Source of the DNA: Proteus columbae
GTDB lineage: Bacteria; Pseudomonadota; Gammaproteobacteria; Enterobacterales; Enterobacteriaceae
Assembly (NCBI RefSeq): GCF_002777965.1
Contig: NZ_NGVR01000009.1
Location: forward strand, 387-64,386
Reading direction: 5' to 3'
DNA length: 64,000 nucleotides
Shown: positions 53,932-64,000 of the stretch, piece by piece
How the letters are laid out: each line of letters opens with the position of its first letter
Position numbering within the stretch: position 1 is the first letter of the stretch
Notes under the pieces: generated by a model
Seen by the model: the letters and a program-made list of their open reading frames with translations, nothing else
The model's database searches: none
What the model was told of the DNA's origin: nothing
Program-made: the position numbers and the translations under genes

Positions 53932-54558
53932 ATGCAAAAAGAAAAACTTTCTGCATTTATGGATGGCGAAGTTCTTGATAAAGAATTAATGGGTACAATT
54001 GCTCGTGATGACTCCATGAAAGAGACATGGCAACGCTACCATTTAATTCGTGACACAATGCGTGGTGATGTAGGTGAAGTAGTCCACTTCGATATCGCAA
54101 GTCGCGTTGCGCTCGCTTTAGAGAATGAACCTGTTCGCATAAGTCCTGAACAACAACAAGAGCAGCAACCTGCGCCATCACAATGGCGTCAGCACTCTTT
54201 CTTACAAACGTTACGTCCTTGGGCAAGTCAGTTAACTCAAATCGGTGTTGCGGCTTGTGTTTCATTAGCTGTTATTGTTGGTGTTCAGCAATATAATGGA
54301 AAAAGTGGTTCTGAAGATTTCCAAGTAGATACACCTGTATTTAATACTCAACCTATTATGGGTTCAGGTTCACCTGTAAGCTTAAATCTTCAAAATGATA
54401 CTTTAGGTAAAGACCAGCAAACACGTTTACAAGAGCGTAATCAGCGCCTTGGATTAATGTTGCAACAGTATGAGTTAGATCGTCGTATCTATAATGCACC
54501 ACAAAATGAAGCGCCAGTTAGCGCTCAAGGTGAAACTCAACCCCTAGCAGCACAGTAA
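53932..54558 (+). CDS. rseA: Anti-sigma-E factor RseA
   Basis: 208 residues from the ATG at 53932, which gives the conserved MQKEKLSAFMDGEVLDKELM start; an upstream GTG at 53896 would add 12 atypical residues. A cytoplasmic sigma-binding domain (about 1-90) is followed by a Pro/Gln-rich linker, a membrane helix (about 115-133; LTQIGVAACVSLAVIVGVQQY) and a periplasmic domain rich in Gln that binds RseB. Cleavage by DegS and RseP frees RpoE. Confidence 0.94.
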   Translation: MQKEKLSAFMDGEVLDKELMGTIARDDSMKETWQRYHLIRDTMRGDVGEVVHFDIASRVALALENEPVRISPEQQQEQQPAPSQWRQHSFLQTLRPWASQLTQIGVAACVSLAVIVGVQQYNGKSGSEDFQVDTPVFNTQPIMGSGSPVSLNLQNDTLGKDQQTRLQERNQRLGLMLQQYELDRRIYNAPQNEAPVSAQGETQPLAAQ

Positions 54559-54605
54559 TAATAGATGTGAATGTATAAATAACGTGTGGGAATGAAACAG
54601 TCGTA

Positions 54606-55574
54606 ATGAAAAAATTATGGTTATCCACCTTATTGCTGGTGGGCAGCCTGTCAATGCCGATACAAGCCTTGGCACAACCTCAAACAGGTAGTGTCGAGGC
54701 TTTGTTGCAAAAGATGGGTCAGACAAGTCAAAGCTCTACCTATGAATTATCTTTTATCAATATCAATTCTCAAGGTATTGTTCCTATTCGCTACCGTCAC
54801 ACTCTTATTGATGGCAAACCACTTGCACAATTAATGCAAATGGATAGTACTCGCCGTGAAATAGTTCAACGTGGTGATGAAATCAGCTATTTTGAGCCGG
54901 GCTTAGATGCTTTTAGCTTAAGAAATGATCATATCGTTGATTATATTCCTTCTATCATTTACCAAGATTTCAACGAATTATCCGGTTATTATAATTTTAT
55001 TGATGCAGGTAGAACACATATTGGTGATATTCCAAGCCGAGTTGTTCGTGTGCTATCAAAAAATAATGACCGTTATGATTATGTCTTGTTTATTGATGAA
55101 GAAAGATATCTGCCTTTAAGAGTTGATCTGTTAGATAAGAATAATGACATCATTGAACAATTTCGAGTGATCACAGTTAATGAAGGGAGTGAAGTCGTAA
55201 CTGAACTTAATTCATTACGTACCGTCAATATGCCACCTTTATTACTTGTACCAAAAGCTAAACCTTTGGTTTATAACTGGTCGGTTAGTCAATTGCCTGA
55301 GGGTTTTAAAGAGGTAAAACGCAGTAACCATCAAATTTCTGAAACTGAGTTTAGTCAGTCTATTTTATTTAGCGATGGCTTATTTGACTTCTCTATTTAT
55401 GTTAATAAAAGTGGTCAACACGTTAATTCGCCCGAACGCGATAAAATGTTAAGGTATGGTCGTAATACAATTTATACCTATGACAAAGAAGGTAATGAAA
55501 TTACCTTTATTGGTCAGTTACCATTTCCTACAGCACAAGCAATAGTTAATAGTGTTGTATTTACGAAAAAGTAA
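54606..55574 (+). CDS. rseB: Sigma-E regulatory protein RseB
   Basis: 322 residues with a signal peptide (about 1-23, ending ALAQ). The large LolA/LppX-like domain begins SVEALLQKMGQTSQSSTYELSFININSQGIVPIRYRH and the smaller domain ends with DFSIYVNKSGQ and NEITFIGQLPFPTAQAIVNSVVF. It binds the periplasmic part of RseA and shields it from DegS until mislocalised lipopolysaccharide is sensed. It is the third gene of the rpoE operon. Confidence 0.94.
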   Translation: MKKLWLSTLLLVGSLSMPIQALAQPQTGSVEALLQKMGQTSQSSTYELSFININSQGIVPIRYRHTLIDGKPLAQLMQMDSTRREIVQRGDEISYFEPGLDAFSLRNDHIVDYIPSIIYQDFNELSGYYNFIDAGRTHIGDIPSRVVRVLSKNNDRYDYVLFIDEERYLPLRVDLLDKNNDIIEQFRVITVNEGSEVVTELNSLRTVNMPPLLLVPKAKPLVYNWSVSQLPEGFKEVKRSNHQISETEFSQSILFSDGLFDFSIYVNKSGQHVNSPERDKMLRYGRNTIYTYDKEGNEITFIGQLPFPTAQAIVNSVVFTKK

Positions 55575-55587
55575 AAGGGTATAAGTT

Positions 55588-56052
55588 ATGGTTAAAGAGT
55601 GGGCAACAGTTATACATTGGCACGAAGGACGTGCGTTATTACGCTACGGATCTTCTTCTGGCTGTGGTAGTTGCCAAGCTCGCGCTGCATGTGGTTCTTA
55701 TTTATTAAATAAAATAGGACCTGAGACAGTTCATCAACTCGAGCTTCCCGTTGCACAACCTTTAGTCGAAGGGCAAAAAGTGGAAGTGGGAATACCTGAA
55801 AATAATCTACTTCTTTCCGCAATGCTAGTGTATTTAACGCCACTTATAGGCTTATTTATTGTCGCAGGCATTGCGAGCCTTTGGCTTTCGAGTGAATTTG
55901 CTATTTTTTGTAGTGGAATTGTGGGCGGTGCCCTTGGTTTTTTATTTGCCAAAAAAGTAGCGACTTGGTGGAGCAAAGATGAAGGTTTTGAACCTATTGT
56001 ATTGCAAATAGGGCTTCCACCTCATGAACTTAAAGTTCAATTTCAAGAATAA
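55588..56052 (+). CDS. rseC: SoxR-reducing system protein RseC
   Basis: 154 residues. The N-terminal cytoplasmic part has a cysteine cluster (SSSGCGSCQARAACGSY) typical for an iron-sulfur or redox site. Two membrane helices (about 70-95 and 100-120) and a short tail follow. RseC is reported to help keep SoxR reduced together with Rsx/Rnf. It is the last gene of the rpoE operon; a strong terminator follows 17 bp later. Confidence 0.93.
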   Translation: MVKEWATVIHWHEGRALLRYGSSSGCGSCQARAACGSYLLNKIGPETVHQLELPVAQPLVEGQKVEVGIPENNLLLSAMLVYLTPLIGLFIVAGIASLWLSSEFAIFCSGIVGGALGFLFAKKVATWWSKDEGFEPIVLQIGLPPHELKVQFQE

Positions 56053-56068
56053 TGAGTTGATTAAAAAG

Positions 56069-56095
56069 ATGGGGCATTTGCCCCATTATTTTTGT
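56069..56095 (+). terminator. Terminator of the rpoE-rseABC operon
   Basis: ATGGGGCA and TGCCCCAT form a perfect 8-bp stem with a 2-base loop, followed by TATTTTTG. Confidence 0.88.
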
Positions 56096-56353
56096 CATGC
56101 TGCTTTTGTAATAATATCTATCTTAAATTAACACGTTTCTATATCTGGAAATTGCCCGCAAAAAATTACAAATAAATGCAAGTCTTAGCATAAATGTTTG
56201 TGTTTGATGAACGTTTCTTTGAGTATAATGTCTCTAGTGTGTAGAATGCGTCATCAATAATAACTCCTGCAATATAGAGTTTTCGCTTTGTGTCCATGAA
56301 TGACTCCAAAGCCAGATTTATAGAGCAAAGCAATAGAGAAAAATAATTTCAGA

Positions 56354-58150
56354 ATGAAAAACATACGTAACTTTTCCATTATCGCACATATTGACCACGG
56401 TAAATCGACGTTATCAGATCGAATTATTCAAATTTGTGGTGGCTTATCAGATCGTGAAATGGCTGCGCAGGTTCTTGATTCTATGGATCTTGAGCGTGAA
56501 CGTGGTATTACAATCAAAGCGCAAAGCGTAACCTTGAATTACACCGCTGATGACGGTGAAGTTTATCAGCTTAACTTTATCGATACCCCAGGACACGTTG
56601 ACTTCTCTTATGAAGTATCTCGTTCACTCGCTGCATGTGAAGGCGCCTTATTGGTCGTAGATGCTGGGCAAGGGGTTGAAGCGCAAACATTAGCAAACTG
56701 CTATACAGCGATGGATATGGATCTCACCGTCGTTCCAGTTTTAAATAAAATAGATTTACCCGCAGCAGAGCCTGAGCGTGTTGCTGAAGAAATTGAAGAT
56801 ATTGTGGGGATTGATGCCACAGATGCAGTGCGTTGCTCTGCAAAAACAGGTATTGGTGTAAAAGAAGTTATCGAACGTCTTGTTAAAGAAATTCCAGCAC
56901 CTGAAGGTGATGCCGATGCTCCATTACAAGCACTGATTATTGACTCTTGGTTTGATAATTACCTTGGCGTTGTTTCACTGATCCGTGTTAAAAACGGTAA
57001 AGTCAGCAAAAACGATAAAATCAAGGTAATGAGTACGGGGCAGGTTTATAACATTGACCGTATTGGTATTTTTACACCAAAACAAATTGATACAACCACG
57101 CTAAATTGCGGTGAAGTAGGCTGGGTTGTTTGTGGTATTAAAGATATTTTAGGTGCGCCAGTAGGGGATACCTTAACAGCAGCGCAAAAACCAGCAGATA
57201 AACCATTGCCTGGTTTTAAAAAAGTTAAGCCACAGGTTTATGCGGGTTTATTCCCAATTAGCTCTGACGACTATGAATCATTCCGTGATGCATTAGGTAA
57301 ATTAAGCTTAAACGATGCTTCATTATTCTATGAGCCAGAAAGCTCATCTGCATTAGGTTTCGGTTTCCGTTGTGGTTTCTTGGGTCTTCTTCATATGGAG
57401 ATTATTCAAGAACGTTTAGAACGTGAATATGACCTCGATCTGATTACAACGGCCCCAACCGTTGTTTATGAAGTCGAAATGACGAATGGTGATATTGTAT
57501 TAGTGGATAGCCCGTCTAAATTACCACCACTAAATAATATTGAGGAAATCAGAGAGCCTATCGCTGAATGCCATATGTTATTACCGCAAGAATATTTAGG
57601 TAACGTAATTACTTTATGTATCGAAAAACGCGGTGTTCAAACCAATATGGTCTATCATGGTAATCAGGTTTCATTGACTTATGAAATTCCGATGGCTGAA
57701 GTGGTATTAGATTTCTTTGATCGCTTAAAATCAACATCACGCGGTTATGCTTCTTTAGACTATAACTTTATTCGCTTCCAAGGCTCTAACATGGTACGTG
57801 TAGATGTCTTGATTAACGGTGATCGTGTTGATGCTTTAGCATTGATTACACATAATGATAATGCACCTTATCGTGGCCGTGAGTTGGTGGAAAAAATGAA
57901 AGAATTTATTCCACGCCAACAGTTTGATATCGCTATCCAAGCGGCAATTGGTAACCATATTATTGCTCGTTCAACTGTTAAGCAGTTACGTAAAAACGTA
58001 TTAGCCAAATGTTATGGTGGTGACGTTAGCCGTAAGAAGAAACTGTTACAGAAACAGAAAGATGGTAAAAAACGTATGAAGCAAATTGGTAACGTAGAGC
58101 TACCACAAGAAGCGTTTTTAGCCATTCTTCATGTTGGTAAAGATAAATAA
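56354..58150 (+). CDS. lepA: Translation factor LepA (EF4)
   Basis: 598 residues. G domain at the N-terminus: G1 IDHGKSTL, the RGITIK switch ([15 protein letters not shown]), G3 DTPGHVDF and G4 NKIDLP. EF-G-like domains II, III and V follow, and the unique LepA C-terminal domain is present ([32 protein letters not shown]). It binds ribosomes and promotes correct progress of elongation or 30S biogenesis. lepB follows 14 bp later, so lepA-lepB is one transcript, possibly with rnc. Confidence 0.97.
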   Translation: MKNIRNFSIIAHIDHGKSTLSDRIIQICGGLSDREMAAQVLDSMDLERERGITIKAQSVTLNYTADDGEVYQLNFIDTPGHVDFSYEVSRSLAACEGALLVVDAGQGVEAQTLANCYTAMDMDLTVVPVLNKIDLPAAEPERVAEEIEDIVGIDATDAVRCSAKTGIGVKEVIERLVKEIPAPEGDADAPLQALIIDSWFDNYLGVVSLIRVKNGKVSKNDKIKVMSTGQVYNIDRIGIFTPKQIDTTTLNCGEVGWVVCGIKDILGAPVGDTLTAAQKPADKPLPGFKKVKPQVYAGLFPISSDDYESFRDALGKLSLNDASLFYEPESSSALGFGFRCGFLGLLHMEIIQERLEREYDLDLITTAPTVVYEVEMTNGDIVLVDSPSKLPPLNNIEEIREPIAECHMLLPQEYLGNVITLCIEKRGVQTNMVYHGNQVSLTYEIPMAEVVLDFFDRLKSTSRGYASLDYNFIRFQGSNMVRVDVLINGDRVDALALITHNDNAPYRGRELVEKMKEFIPRQQFDIAIQAAIGNHIIARSTVKQLRKNVLAKCYGGDVSRKKKLLQKQKDGKKRMKQIGNVELPQEAFLAILHVGKDK

Positions 58151-58164
58151 TTTAAGGAGAAAAC

Positions 58165-59136
58165 ATGGCTAACACGTTTGCCTTGATCCTAACGCTGGCA
58201 ACGCTAATAACGGGAGTTTTTTGGGGAATTGAACGCTTTAAGCTCAAGCCAGCTCGAAAAGCAAAACTAAAGCGTCTTCAAGAGATGACGCAAGGGACCG
58301 AGGATCAGCAAGAGTTAGCAAAATCAATTAATAAACCAAGCTGGGCAGAGACATTAGGCTCTTTATTCCCAGTTTTGATTATTGTTTTGGTTCTGCGTTC
58401 ATTTGTGTATGAGCCGTTTCAAATACCTTCTCGCTCCATGATGCCAACCTTGTTGGTTGGCGATTTTATCTTGGTTGAAAAGTTTGCTTATGGATTAAAA
58501 GATCCAATTACACAAACCACGTTAATTAATACAGGGAAGCCCAAACGAGGTGATATCGCCGTATTTAAGTATCCTCGTGATCCTTCTACTGACTTTATTA
58601 AACGTGTTATTGGATTACCGGGCGATAAAATTGTTTATGATATGATGTCGAAAAAACTTCATATCTATCCAAATTGTGATAAAGCCATTTGTAATGAAGA
58701 AATATCAGTAAATTATGGTACTGCTTACCCAAGTGAATGGACGTTGTTATTACAAAATGTACCGGGTGGTCAGCGTATTAATGGTATGAAATCTATTCCA
58801 ATTGAGGAGCCTATTTCAACAGCAACTCAATTACGTGAAGAAGAAAGAGTAGAAACTATTGATAAAGTCTCTCACCGTATTATGACAATACCTGGTGATA
58901 TGACGATGCCAGAGTTTATTCAACCCGGATTACCTGTCGGTACGTGGATTGTTCCTGAAGGTCATTACTTTATGATGGGTGATAATCGAGACGGTAGTTC
59001 TGATAGTCGCTTCTGGGGCTTTGTTCCAGAGAAAAACTTAGTAGGTAAAGCGACAACAATCTGGATGAGCTTTGAAAAAGTAGAGAATGAATGGCCAACA
59101 GGCGTTCGTTTTAGCCGTATCGGTGGCATTAAATAA
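58165..59136 (+). CDS. lepB: Signal peptidase I (LepB)
   Basis: 323 residues. Two N-terminal membrane helices (about 4-22 and 62-80) anchor it with the catalytic part in the periplasm. The Ser-Lys dyad is in IPSRSMMPTLLVGDF (Ser near 93) and DFIKRVIGLPGDKI (Lys near 147). A late GDNRDGSSDSRFWGFVP box completes the family signature. It removes Sec and Tat signal peptides. Confidence 0.96.
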   Translation: MANTFALILTLATLITGVFWGIERFKLKPARKAKLKRLQEMTQGTEDQQELAKSINKPSWAETLGSLFPVLIIVLVLRSFVYEPFQIPSRSMMPTLLVGDFILVEKFAYGLKDPITQTTLINTGKPKRGDIAVFKYPRDPSTDFIKRVIGLPGDKIVYDMMSKKLHIYPNCDKAICNEEISVNYGTAYPSEWTLLLQNVPGGQRINGMKSIPIEEPISTATQLREEERVETIDKVSHRIMTIPGDMTMPEFIQPGLPVGTWIVPEGHYFMMGDNRDGSSDSRFWGFVPEKNLVGKATTIWMSFEKVENEWPTGVRFSRIGGIK

Positions 59137-59331
59137 TTTTTAACAAAATAGCGACAGCATTCCTTCTTATCTAAGTGTAGAATATGTCGCTTCTTTAAAT
59201 ATGATTGGCTCCTGTTATTGGCAGGAGCCAGTGCAAACGCAACAGTTCTGTTATCCAACCCGATAATTTCTCGTTGTCTTAAACAGATTTGTTGCGTGTG
59301 CTTCAAATTAAGTTATGGAAATTGATCGCAC

Positions 59332-60012
59332 ATGAATACTTTATTAGTAAACCAGTTACAAAAAAAACTGGGCTATACTTTTACGCAAAATGAATTATTA
59401 CTACAGGCTTTAACGCATCGTAGTGCCAGCAGTAAACATAATGAACGTTTAGAATTTTTAGGTGATTCAATTCTAAGCTATGTAATTGCTAACGCACTTT
59501 ATCATCGCTTTCCTCGTGTTGATGAAGGTGATATGAGCCGAATGAGAGCAACACTTGTTCGTGGAAATACACTCGCTGAATTAGCGCGTGAATTTGAACT
59601 AGGCGAATGTTTACGTTTAGGTCCTGGGGAATTAAAAAGCGGCGGCTTTCGTCGCGAATCAATTTTAGCAGATACGGTGGAAGCTTTAATTGGTGCGATT
59701 TTCCTCGATAGTGATATTCAAAATATCGAAAAAATTATTTTAAACTGGTATGAGAATCGTTTGGCTGAAATCAGTCCGGGCGATAAGCAAAAAGATCCTA
59801 AAACTCGTTTGCAAGAGTATCTGCAAGGCCGTCATTTACCATTACCTTCTTATATTGTGGTACAGGTTCGTGGCGAAGCCCATGATCAAGAGTTTACGAT
59901 CCATTGTCAGATAAGCGGTATCGAACAACCTGTCAAAGGGATGGGTACAAGCCGTCGTAAAGCTGAACAGGCCGCTGCTGAACAGGCATTAATACAACTG
60001 GAGCTTGAATGA
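59332..60012 (+). CDS. rnc: Ribonuclease III
   Basis: 226 residues. The catalytic domain carries [20 protein letters not shown] with the acidic metal ligands and a second box [15 protein letters not shown] double-stranded RNA-binding domain (about 155-226) ends with [22 protein letters not shown]. It processes rRNA and trims structured mRNAs. Its stop overlaps the era start by four bases, so the two are coupled. Confidence 0.97.
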   Translation: MNTLLVNQLQKKLGYTFTQNELLLQALTHRSASSKHNERLEFLGDSILSYVIANALYHRFPRVDEGDMSRMRATLVRGNTLAELAREFELGECLRLGPGELKSGGFRRESILADTVEALIGAIFLDSDIQNIEKIILNWYENRLAEISPGDKQKDPKTRLQEYLQGRHLPLPSYIVVQVRGEAHDQEFTIHCQISGIEQPVKGMGTSRRKAEQAAAEQALIQLELE

Positions 60013-60917
60013 GCGAAGAACAAACCTATTGCGGATTTATTGCGATAGTCGGTCGCCCAAATGTGGGAAAATCAACACTACTGAACCAATTACTGGGGCA
60101 GAAAGTTTCTATTACATCACGTAAACCGCAAACTACGCGTCACCGTATCATGGGTATTGATACAGATGGTGCTTACCAAGCGATTTATGTGGATACACCG
60201 GGCTTGCATATCGAAGAAAAGCGAGCCATCAACAGACTGATGAACCGTGCAGCAAGCAGTTCAATTGGTGATGTTGAATTGGTTATTTTCGTTGTGGAAG
60301 GTACCAACTGGACGCCTGACGACGAAATGGTGTTAAATAAATTAAAATCATTACGTTGCCCTGTTTTATTAGCAATTAATAAAGTAGATAACGTGACTGA
60401 TAAAACCAAGCTACTTCCACACATTGGCTTTTTAAGCCAACAAATGGATTTTCTTGATGTTGTACCAATCAGTGCTGAAAAAGACATGAATATCGATACG
60501 ATAGCAAAAATCGTACGTAAATGTTTACCTGAAGCGACTCATCATTTCCCAGAAGATTATATTACTGATCGCTCTCAGCGTTTTATGGCATCAGAAATTA
60601 TTCGTGAAAAATTGATGCGCTTTTTAGGTGAAGAATTACCTTATTCTGTCACTGTTGAAATTGAACAATTCGTTACCAATGAGCGTGGAGGTTATGACAT
60701 CCACGGATTAATTCTGGTTGAGCGTGAAGGCCAGAAGAAAATGGTTATTGGTAATAAAGGTGCGAAAATCAAGAAAATTGGTACTGAAGCCCGTATGGAT
60801 ATGGAAGACTTATTTGAAAACAAAGTTCACTTAGAACTTTGGGTGAAAGTCAAAGCGGGCTGGGCTGATGATGAACGTGCTTTACGTAGCCTTGGCTATG
60901 TGGACGATTTAAAGTAG
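60009..60917 (+). CDS. era: GTPase Era
   Basis: 302 residues. G1 is [12 protein letters not shown], the switch region is [14 protein letters not shown]3 is DTPGLH and G4 is NKVD. The C-terminal KH domain is visible around [21 protein letters not shown]. It binds the 3' end of 16S rRNA during 30S maturation. It follows rnc with a 4-bp overlap and precedes recO. Confidence 0.97.
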   Translation: MSEEQTYCGFIAIVGRPNVGKSTLLNQLLGQKVSITSRKPQTTRHRIMGIDTDGAYQAIYVDTPGLHIEEKRAINRLMNRAASSSIGDVELVIFVVEGTNWTPDDEMVLNKLKSLRCPVLLAINKVDNVTDKTKLLPHIGFLSQQMDFLDVVPISAEKDMNIDTIAKIVRKCLPEATHHFPEDYITDRSQRFMASEIIREKLMRFLGEELPYSVTVEIEQFVTNERGGYDIHGLILVEREGQKKMVIGNKGAKIKKIGTEARMDMEDLFENKVHLELWVKVKAGWADDERALRSLGYVDDLK

Positions 60918-60926
60918 GTAGCTGAA

Positions 60927-61667
60927 GTGGATGGCTGGCAACGTGCATTCGTTATCCATGCTCGACCTTACAGTGAAACGAGTTTATTACTCGATTTTTT
61001 CACTGAAAATGAAGGGCGAGTACGCATATTGTCAAAAGGTGCGCGAGGCCGTCGTTCACCCTTAAAAGGGGCACTTCAACCTTTTACTCCTTTGCTCATT
61101 CGTTGGAGTGGGCGAGGAGAAGTTAAAACACTTCGTGATGCTGAACCCATTTCTTTAGCACTACCACTGACAGGCTCTGTACTATACAGTGGCTTGTATC
61201 TTAATGAGTTATTATCTCGCGTTTTAGAAAATGGTACGTCTTATAGTGTACTTTTTTTTGAATACCTCTCCTGTTTGCAAATTCTTGCTGCCAGCGATAC
61301 CACACCTGAAGCCGCACTAAGACGCTTTGAACTCGCGTTATTAACACAACTTGGGTACGGTTTAGATTTTCTGCATTGTGCAGGAAGTGGAGAGCCTGTT
61401 TCAGATTCGATGACTTATCGTTATCGAGAAGAAAAAGGTTTTATTGCGAGTTTAGTGGTTGATCATAATAGTTTTACGGGATTTGAATTAAAATCCTTAG
61501 CCAGTCGCGAATTTCCTACTATTGAAACATTAAAAGCGGCGAAAAGGTTTACTCGAATGGCATTGAAACCCTATTTAGGTGGAAAACCATTAAAAAGTAG
61601 AGAACTTTTTAGACAATTTGCCATTAAAAAATCTCCAAAGAAAAGAGCATTGATGGCAGAACAGTAA
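60927..61667 (+). CDS. recO: DNA repair protein RecO
   Basis: 246 residues from a GTG at 60927 giving [22 protein letters not shown], the standard RecO start. The OB-fold is followed by a helical C-terminal domain ([30 protein letters not shown]). It loads RecA onto SSB-coated gaps with RecR. It sits 9 bp after era in the conserved rnc-era-recO-pdxJ order. Confidence 0.95.
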   Translation: MDGWQRAFVIHARPYSETSLLLDFFTENEGRVRILSKGARGRRSPLKGALQPFTPLLIRWSGRGEVKTLRDAEPISLALPLTGSVLYSGLYLNELLSRVLENGTSYSVLFFEYLSCLQILAASDTTPEAALRRFELALLTQLGYGLDFLHCAGSGEPVSDSMTYRYREEKGFIASLVVDHNSFTGFELKSLASREFPTIETLKAAKRFTRMALKPYLGGKPLKSRELFRQFAIKKSPKKRALMAEQ

Positions 61668-61736
61668 TATTGTCTTTTTCTTCTCTATGGAATGTGTAAA
61701 CTAAGGTAATGCAACGTTATTTTTCAGGAGAAGAGC

Positions 61737-62468
61737 ATGTCTGATATTCTACTTGGCGTTAATATTGACCATATCGCCACCCTTCGTAATGCCCGTGGCA
61801 CAACGTATCCCGATCCTGTCCAAGCGGCTTTTATTGCAGAACAAGCTGGTGCTGATGGCATTACTATCCATTTACGTGAAGATAGACGTCATATCACTGA
61901 TCGCGATTTAATGCTGATAAGTCAAACGGTTCAGACAAGATTAAATCTGGAAATGGCAGTCACTGAAGAGATGATTGAGATAGCTTGTCAAACTCAGCCT
62001 GATTTTTGCTGTTTAGTACCTGAAAAACGCCAAGAAGTGACAACAGAAGGTGGTTTAGACGTTGTTGGCAATGAAGCAAAAGTTGCTGATGCAATAAAAC
62101 GATTATCTTTAGCGGGTATCAAAGTTTCTTTGTTTATTGACCCTGACCATGAGCAAATAAACGCAGCTGACCGTGTTGGTGCGCCTTTTATTGAGATCCA
62201 CACAGGTGCTTATGCTGATGCTGAAGATGTAATGGCTCAAGAAAAAGAGTTCGTACGTATTCGTGATGCAGTGACTTATGCCGCATCTAAAGGCTTAAAA
62301 GTGAATGCGGGACATGGCTTGCATTACCATAACGTGCAACGTATTGCCGCATTACCTGAACTTTATGAACTGAATATTGGTCATGCGATTATTGGTAGAG
62401 CAGTATTTAGTGGCTTAGCACCAGCAGTTGAAGAAATGAAACGCTTAATGCGAGAAGCGCGTCGCTAA
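61737..62468 (+). CDS. pdxJ: Pyridoxine 5'-phosphate synthase PdxJ
   Basis: 243 residues of TIM-barrel type: [18 protein letters not shown] at the N-terminus, [33 protein letters not shown] and [11 protein letters not shown] are the conserved active-site loops. It condenses 1-deoxyxylulose 5-phosphate with 3-amino-2-oxopropyl phosphate to make pyridoxine phosphate. GGAG is 5 bases before the ATG; the stop overlaps the acpS start by one base. Confidence 0.97.
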   Translation: MSDILLGVNIDHIATLRNARGTTYPDPVQAAFIAEQAGADGITIHLREDRRHITDRDLMLISQTVQTRLNLEMAVTEEMIEIACQTQPDFCCLVPEKRQEVTTEGGLDVVGNEAKVADAIKRLSLAGIKVSLFIDPDHEQINAADRVGAPFIEIHTGAYADAEDVMAQEKEFVRIRDAVTYAASKGLKVNAGHGLHYHNVQRIAALPELYELNIGHAIIGRAVFSGLAPAVEEMKRLMREARR

Positions 62469-62848
62469 TGGCTATTGTTGGCTTAGGTATGGATATCGTC
62501 GAGATATCACGTATCGAAGATATTATAGGGCGTTCTGGTGAACGCCTTGCTCGTCGCATTCTTACCGATACAGAATGGGAAATCTATCAATCCCATAAAC
62601 AGCCAATACGTTTTTTAGCTAAGCGGTTTGCAGTAAAAGAGGCTGCGGCAAAAGCATTAGGAACAGGCATTCGTTTAGGATTGGCTTTTAATCATTTTGA
62701 AGTGCGTAATGATGAATTAGGCAAACCTACGCTGCACTTTTTAGCGGTTGCCAAAGAGATGGCAGAGAAAGCGGGGATAAACTCTATTCACGTAACACTT
62801 GCTGATGAGCAGCGTTATGCTTGTGCGACAGTTATTTTAGAAAAATAA
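62468..62848 (+). CDS. acpS: Holo-[acyl-carrier-protein] synthase AcpS
   Basis: 126 residues. [13 protein letters not shown] holds the magnesium-binding Asp, and [15 protein letters not shown] holds the second acidic residue in the conserved KEA box. It transfers 4'-phosphopantetheine from CoA to acyl carrier protein. It is the last gene of the recO-pdxJ group, translationally coupled to pdxJ. Confidence 0.97.
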   Translation: MAIVGLGMDIVEISRIEDIIGRSGERLARRILTDTEWEIYQSHKQPIRFLAKRFAVKEAAAKALGTGIRLGLAFNHFEVRNDELGKPTLHFLAVAKEMAEKAGINSIHVTLADEQRYACATVILEK

Positions 62849-62888
62849 CTCTCTTAGATTTATCACCCACAAAATCATTGATTAAGGT

Positions 62889-63480
<592 letters not shown>

Positions 63481-64000
63481 ATGCCAACACTGTTTAATAT
63501 GTGGACGTTTGCACTTCTATCCTTGGGTTTAGTGCTAACTCCGGGCCCTAATATGATTTACCTGATTTCACGCTCAATCTCTCAAGGGAAAAAAGCCGGA
63601 TTTATTTCACTAATCGGTGTAGCTGTTGGCTATATTTTTTATATGTTATTGGCTGCATTTGGTATTACAGCTATTTTTATGGCGGTGCCTTATGCTTACG
63701 ATACATTAAAAATTTGTGGAGCTATTTACCTTTTTTATATCGCTTGGCAATCTATTAAACCCGGTGGGCGTTCTATCTTTCATCCTAAAAAATTACTTTC
63801 AGGTAATACGACAAAGCTCTTTGTTATGGGGTTTATCACTAATCTGCTTAATCCTAAAATTGCATTAATGTATTTATCACTGTTACCTCAATTTATTAGT
63901 ATTCAAAATGGCAGCGTTTTAAATCAATCATTAGTGTTAGGTAGTATTCAAATTATTATTAGCATCGCAGTAAATGCATTGATTGTTATTGCCGCTGGCT
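63481..64000 (+). CDS. LysE/RhtB-family amino acid exporter (partial, runs off window)
   Basis: The first 173 codons are present and the gene continues past the right edge. The start is MPTLFNMWTFALLSLGLVLTPGPNMIYLI, with the TPGPNM motif in the first membrane helix that marks the LysE/RhtB family. Several further hydrophobic helices and the segment GFITNLLNPKIALMYLSLLPQF follow, also typical. Family members export amino acids or homoserine lactones; the substrate is unknown. Confidence 0.9.
   Translation, partial: MPTLFNMWTFALLSLGLVLTPGPNMIYLISRSISQGKKAGFISLIGVAVGYIFYMLLAAFGITAIFMAVPYAYDTLKICGAIYLFYIAWQSIKPGGRSIFHPKKLLSGNTTKLFVMGFITNLLNPKIALMYLSLLPQFISIQNGSVLNQSLVLGSIQIIISIAVNALIVIAAG

Noticed and set aside
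56204-56229. TTGATG/TATAAT pair as lepA promoter
   Set aside because: The -10 box is good, but the only -35-like hexamer is 14 bp away, too close to be called a sigma-70 promoter with confidence.

Overview
The window reads as a chromosomal segment of an AT-rich member of the Morganellaceae, most consistent with Proteus. The evidence is the conserved gammaproteobacterial block smpB-ratAB-bamE-recN-nadK-grpE-ung-grcA-srmB-trmN6-rpoE-rseABC-lepA-lepB-rnc-era-recO-pdxJ-acpS-yfhL, a tmRNA with an ANDENKLALAA tag, and low-GC housekeeping genes. Species assignment is inference; nothing could be searched.

Layout. (1) Bases 1-13501 are host accessory and stress genes: a YgiN-like monooxygenase, a LysR regulator, the quinone reductase MdaB, a chemoreceptor with a FliA-type promoter, a periplasmic histidine phosphatase, a PhzF-family enzyme, a Fur-box-controlled haemoglobin/haem-type TonB receptor, and the methionine sulfoxide repair set msrPQ with its two-component system hprRS. 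(2) Bases about 13850-43149 are a roughly 29-kb genomic island at the 3' end of ssrA (tmRNA). It has a CP4-57-like backbone: a truncated ssrA-type integrase, an alpA remnant, YfjJ, YfjP GTPase, DUF932 (YfjQ), YfjR-like regulator, KlcA/ArdB antirestriction protein and an IrmA-family secreted protein. Large defence cargo is inserted in it. (3) Bases 43149-64000 are core genome: trans-translation, outer-membrane assembly, DNA repair, the sigma-E operon, secretion, RNA processing, and a partial LysE-type exporter at the edge.

The island holds three apparent defence blocks. The most striking is a six-gene, tightly packed, same-strand operon (34746 down to 25062): hsdR, an AAA ATPase fused to a DUF4435/Toprim-like domain (PARIS-like architecture), hsdM, hsdS, a SIR2-domain protein and a HerA ATPase. 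A type I restriction system is thus interleaved and co-transcribed with two abortive-infection-type modules. A second block (19547 down to 14273) joins a complete C5-cytosine methyltransferase to a DUF262 protein, an AAA/DUF3696 ATPase and an unrecognised protein, with a perfect 10-bp inverted repeat in front of the methyltransferase. A third block is a 1207-residue SF1-type helicase with a DUF1963 protein. The same island carries an antirestriction protein.

The integrase and alpA genes are fragments and the DUF932 gene is frameshifted, so the island looks immobilised. Candidate integrase arm sites (GTCCT repeats) at both ends and a degenerate copy of the tmRNA 3' end near base 14010 mark its probable limits. 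In the core region several regulatory sites are unusually clear: tandem FNR boxes 53 bp apart before grcA, three SOS boxes before recN, a heat-shock promoter before grpE and a sigma-E promoter before rpoE.
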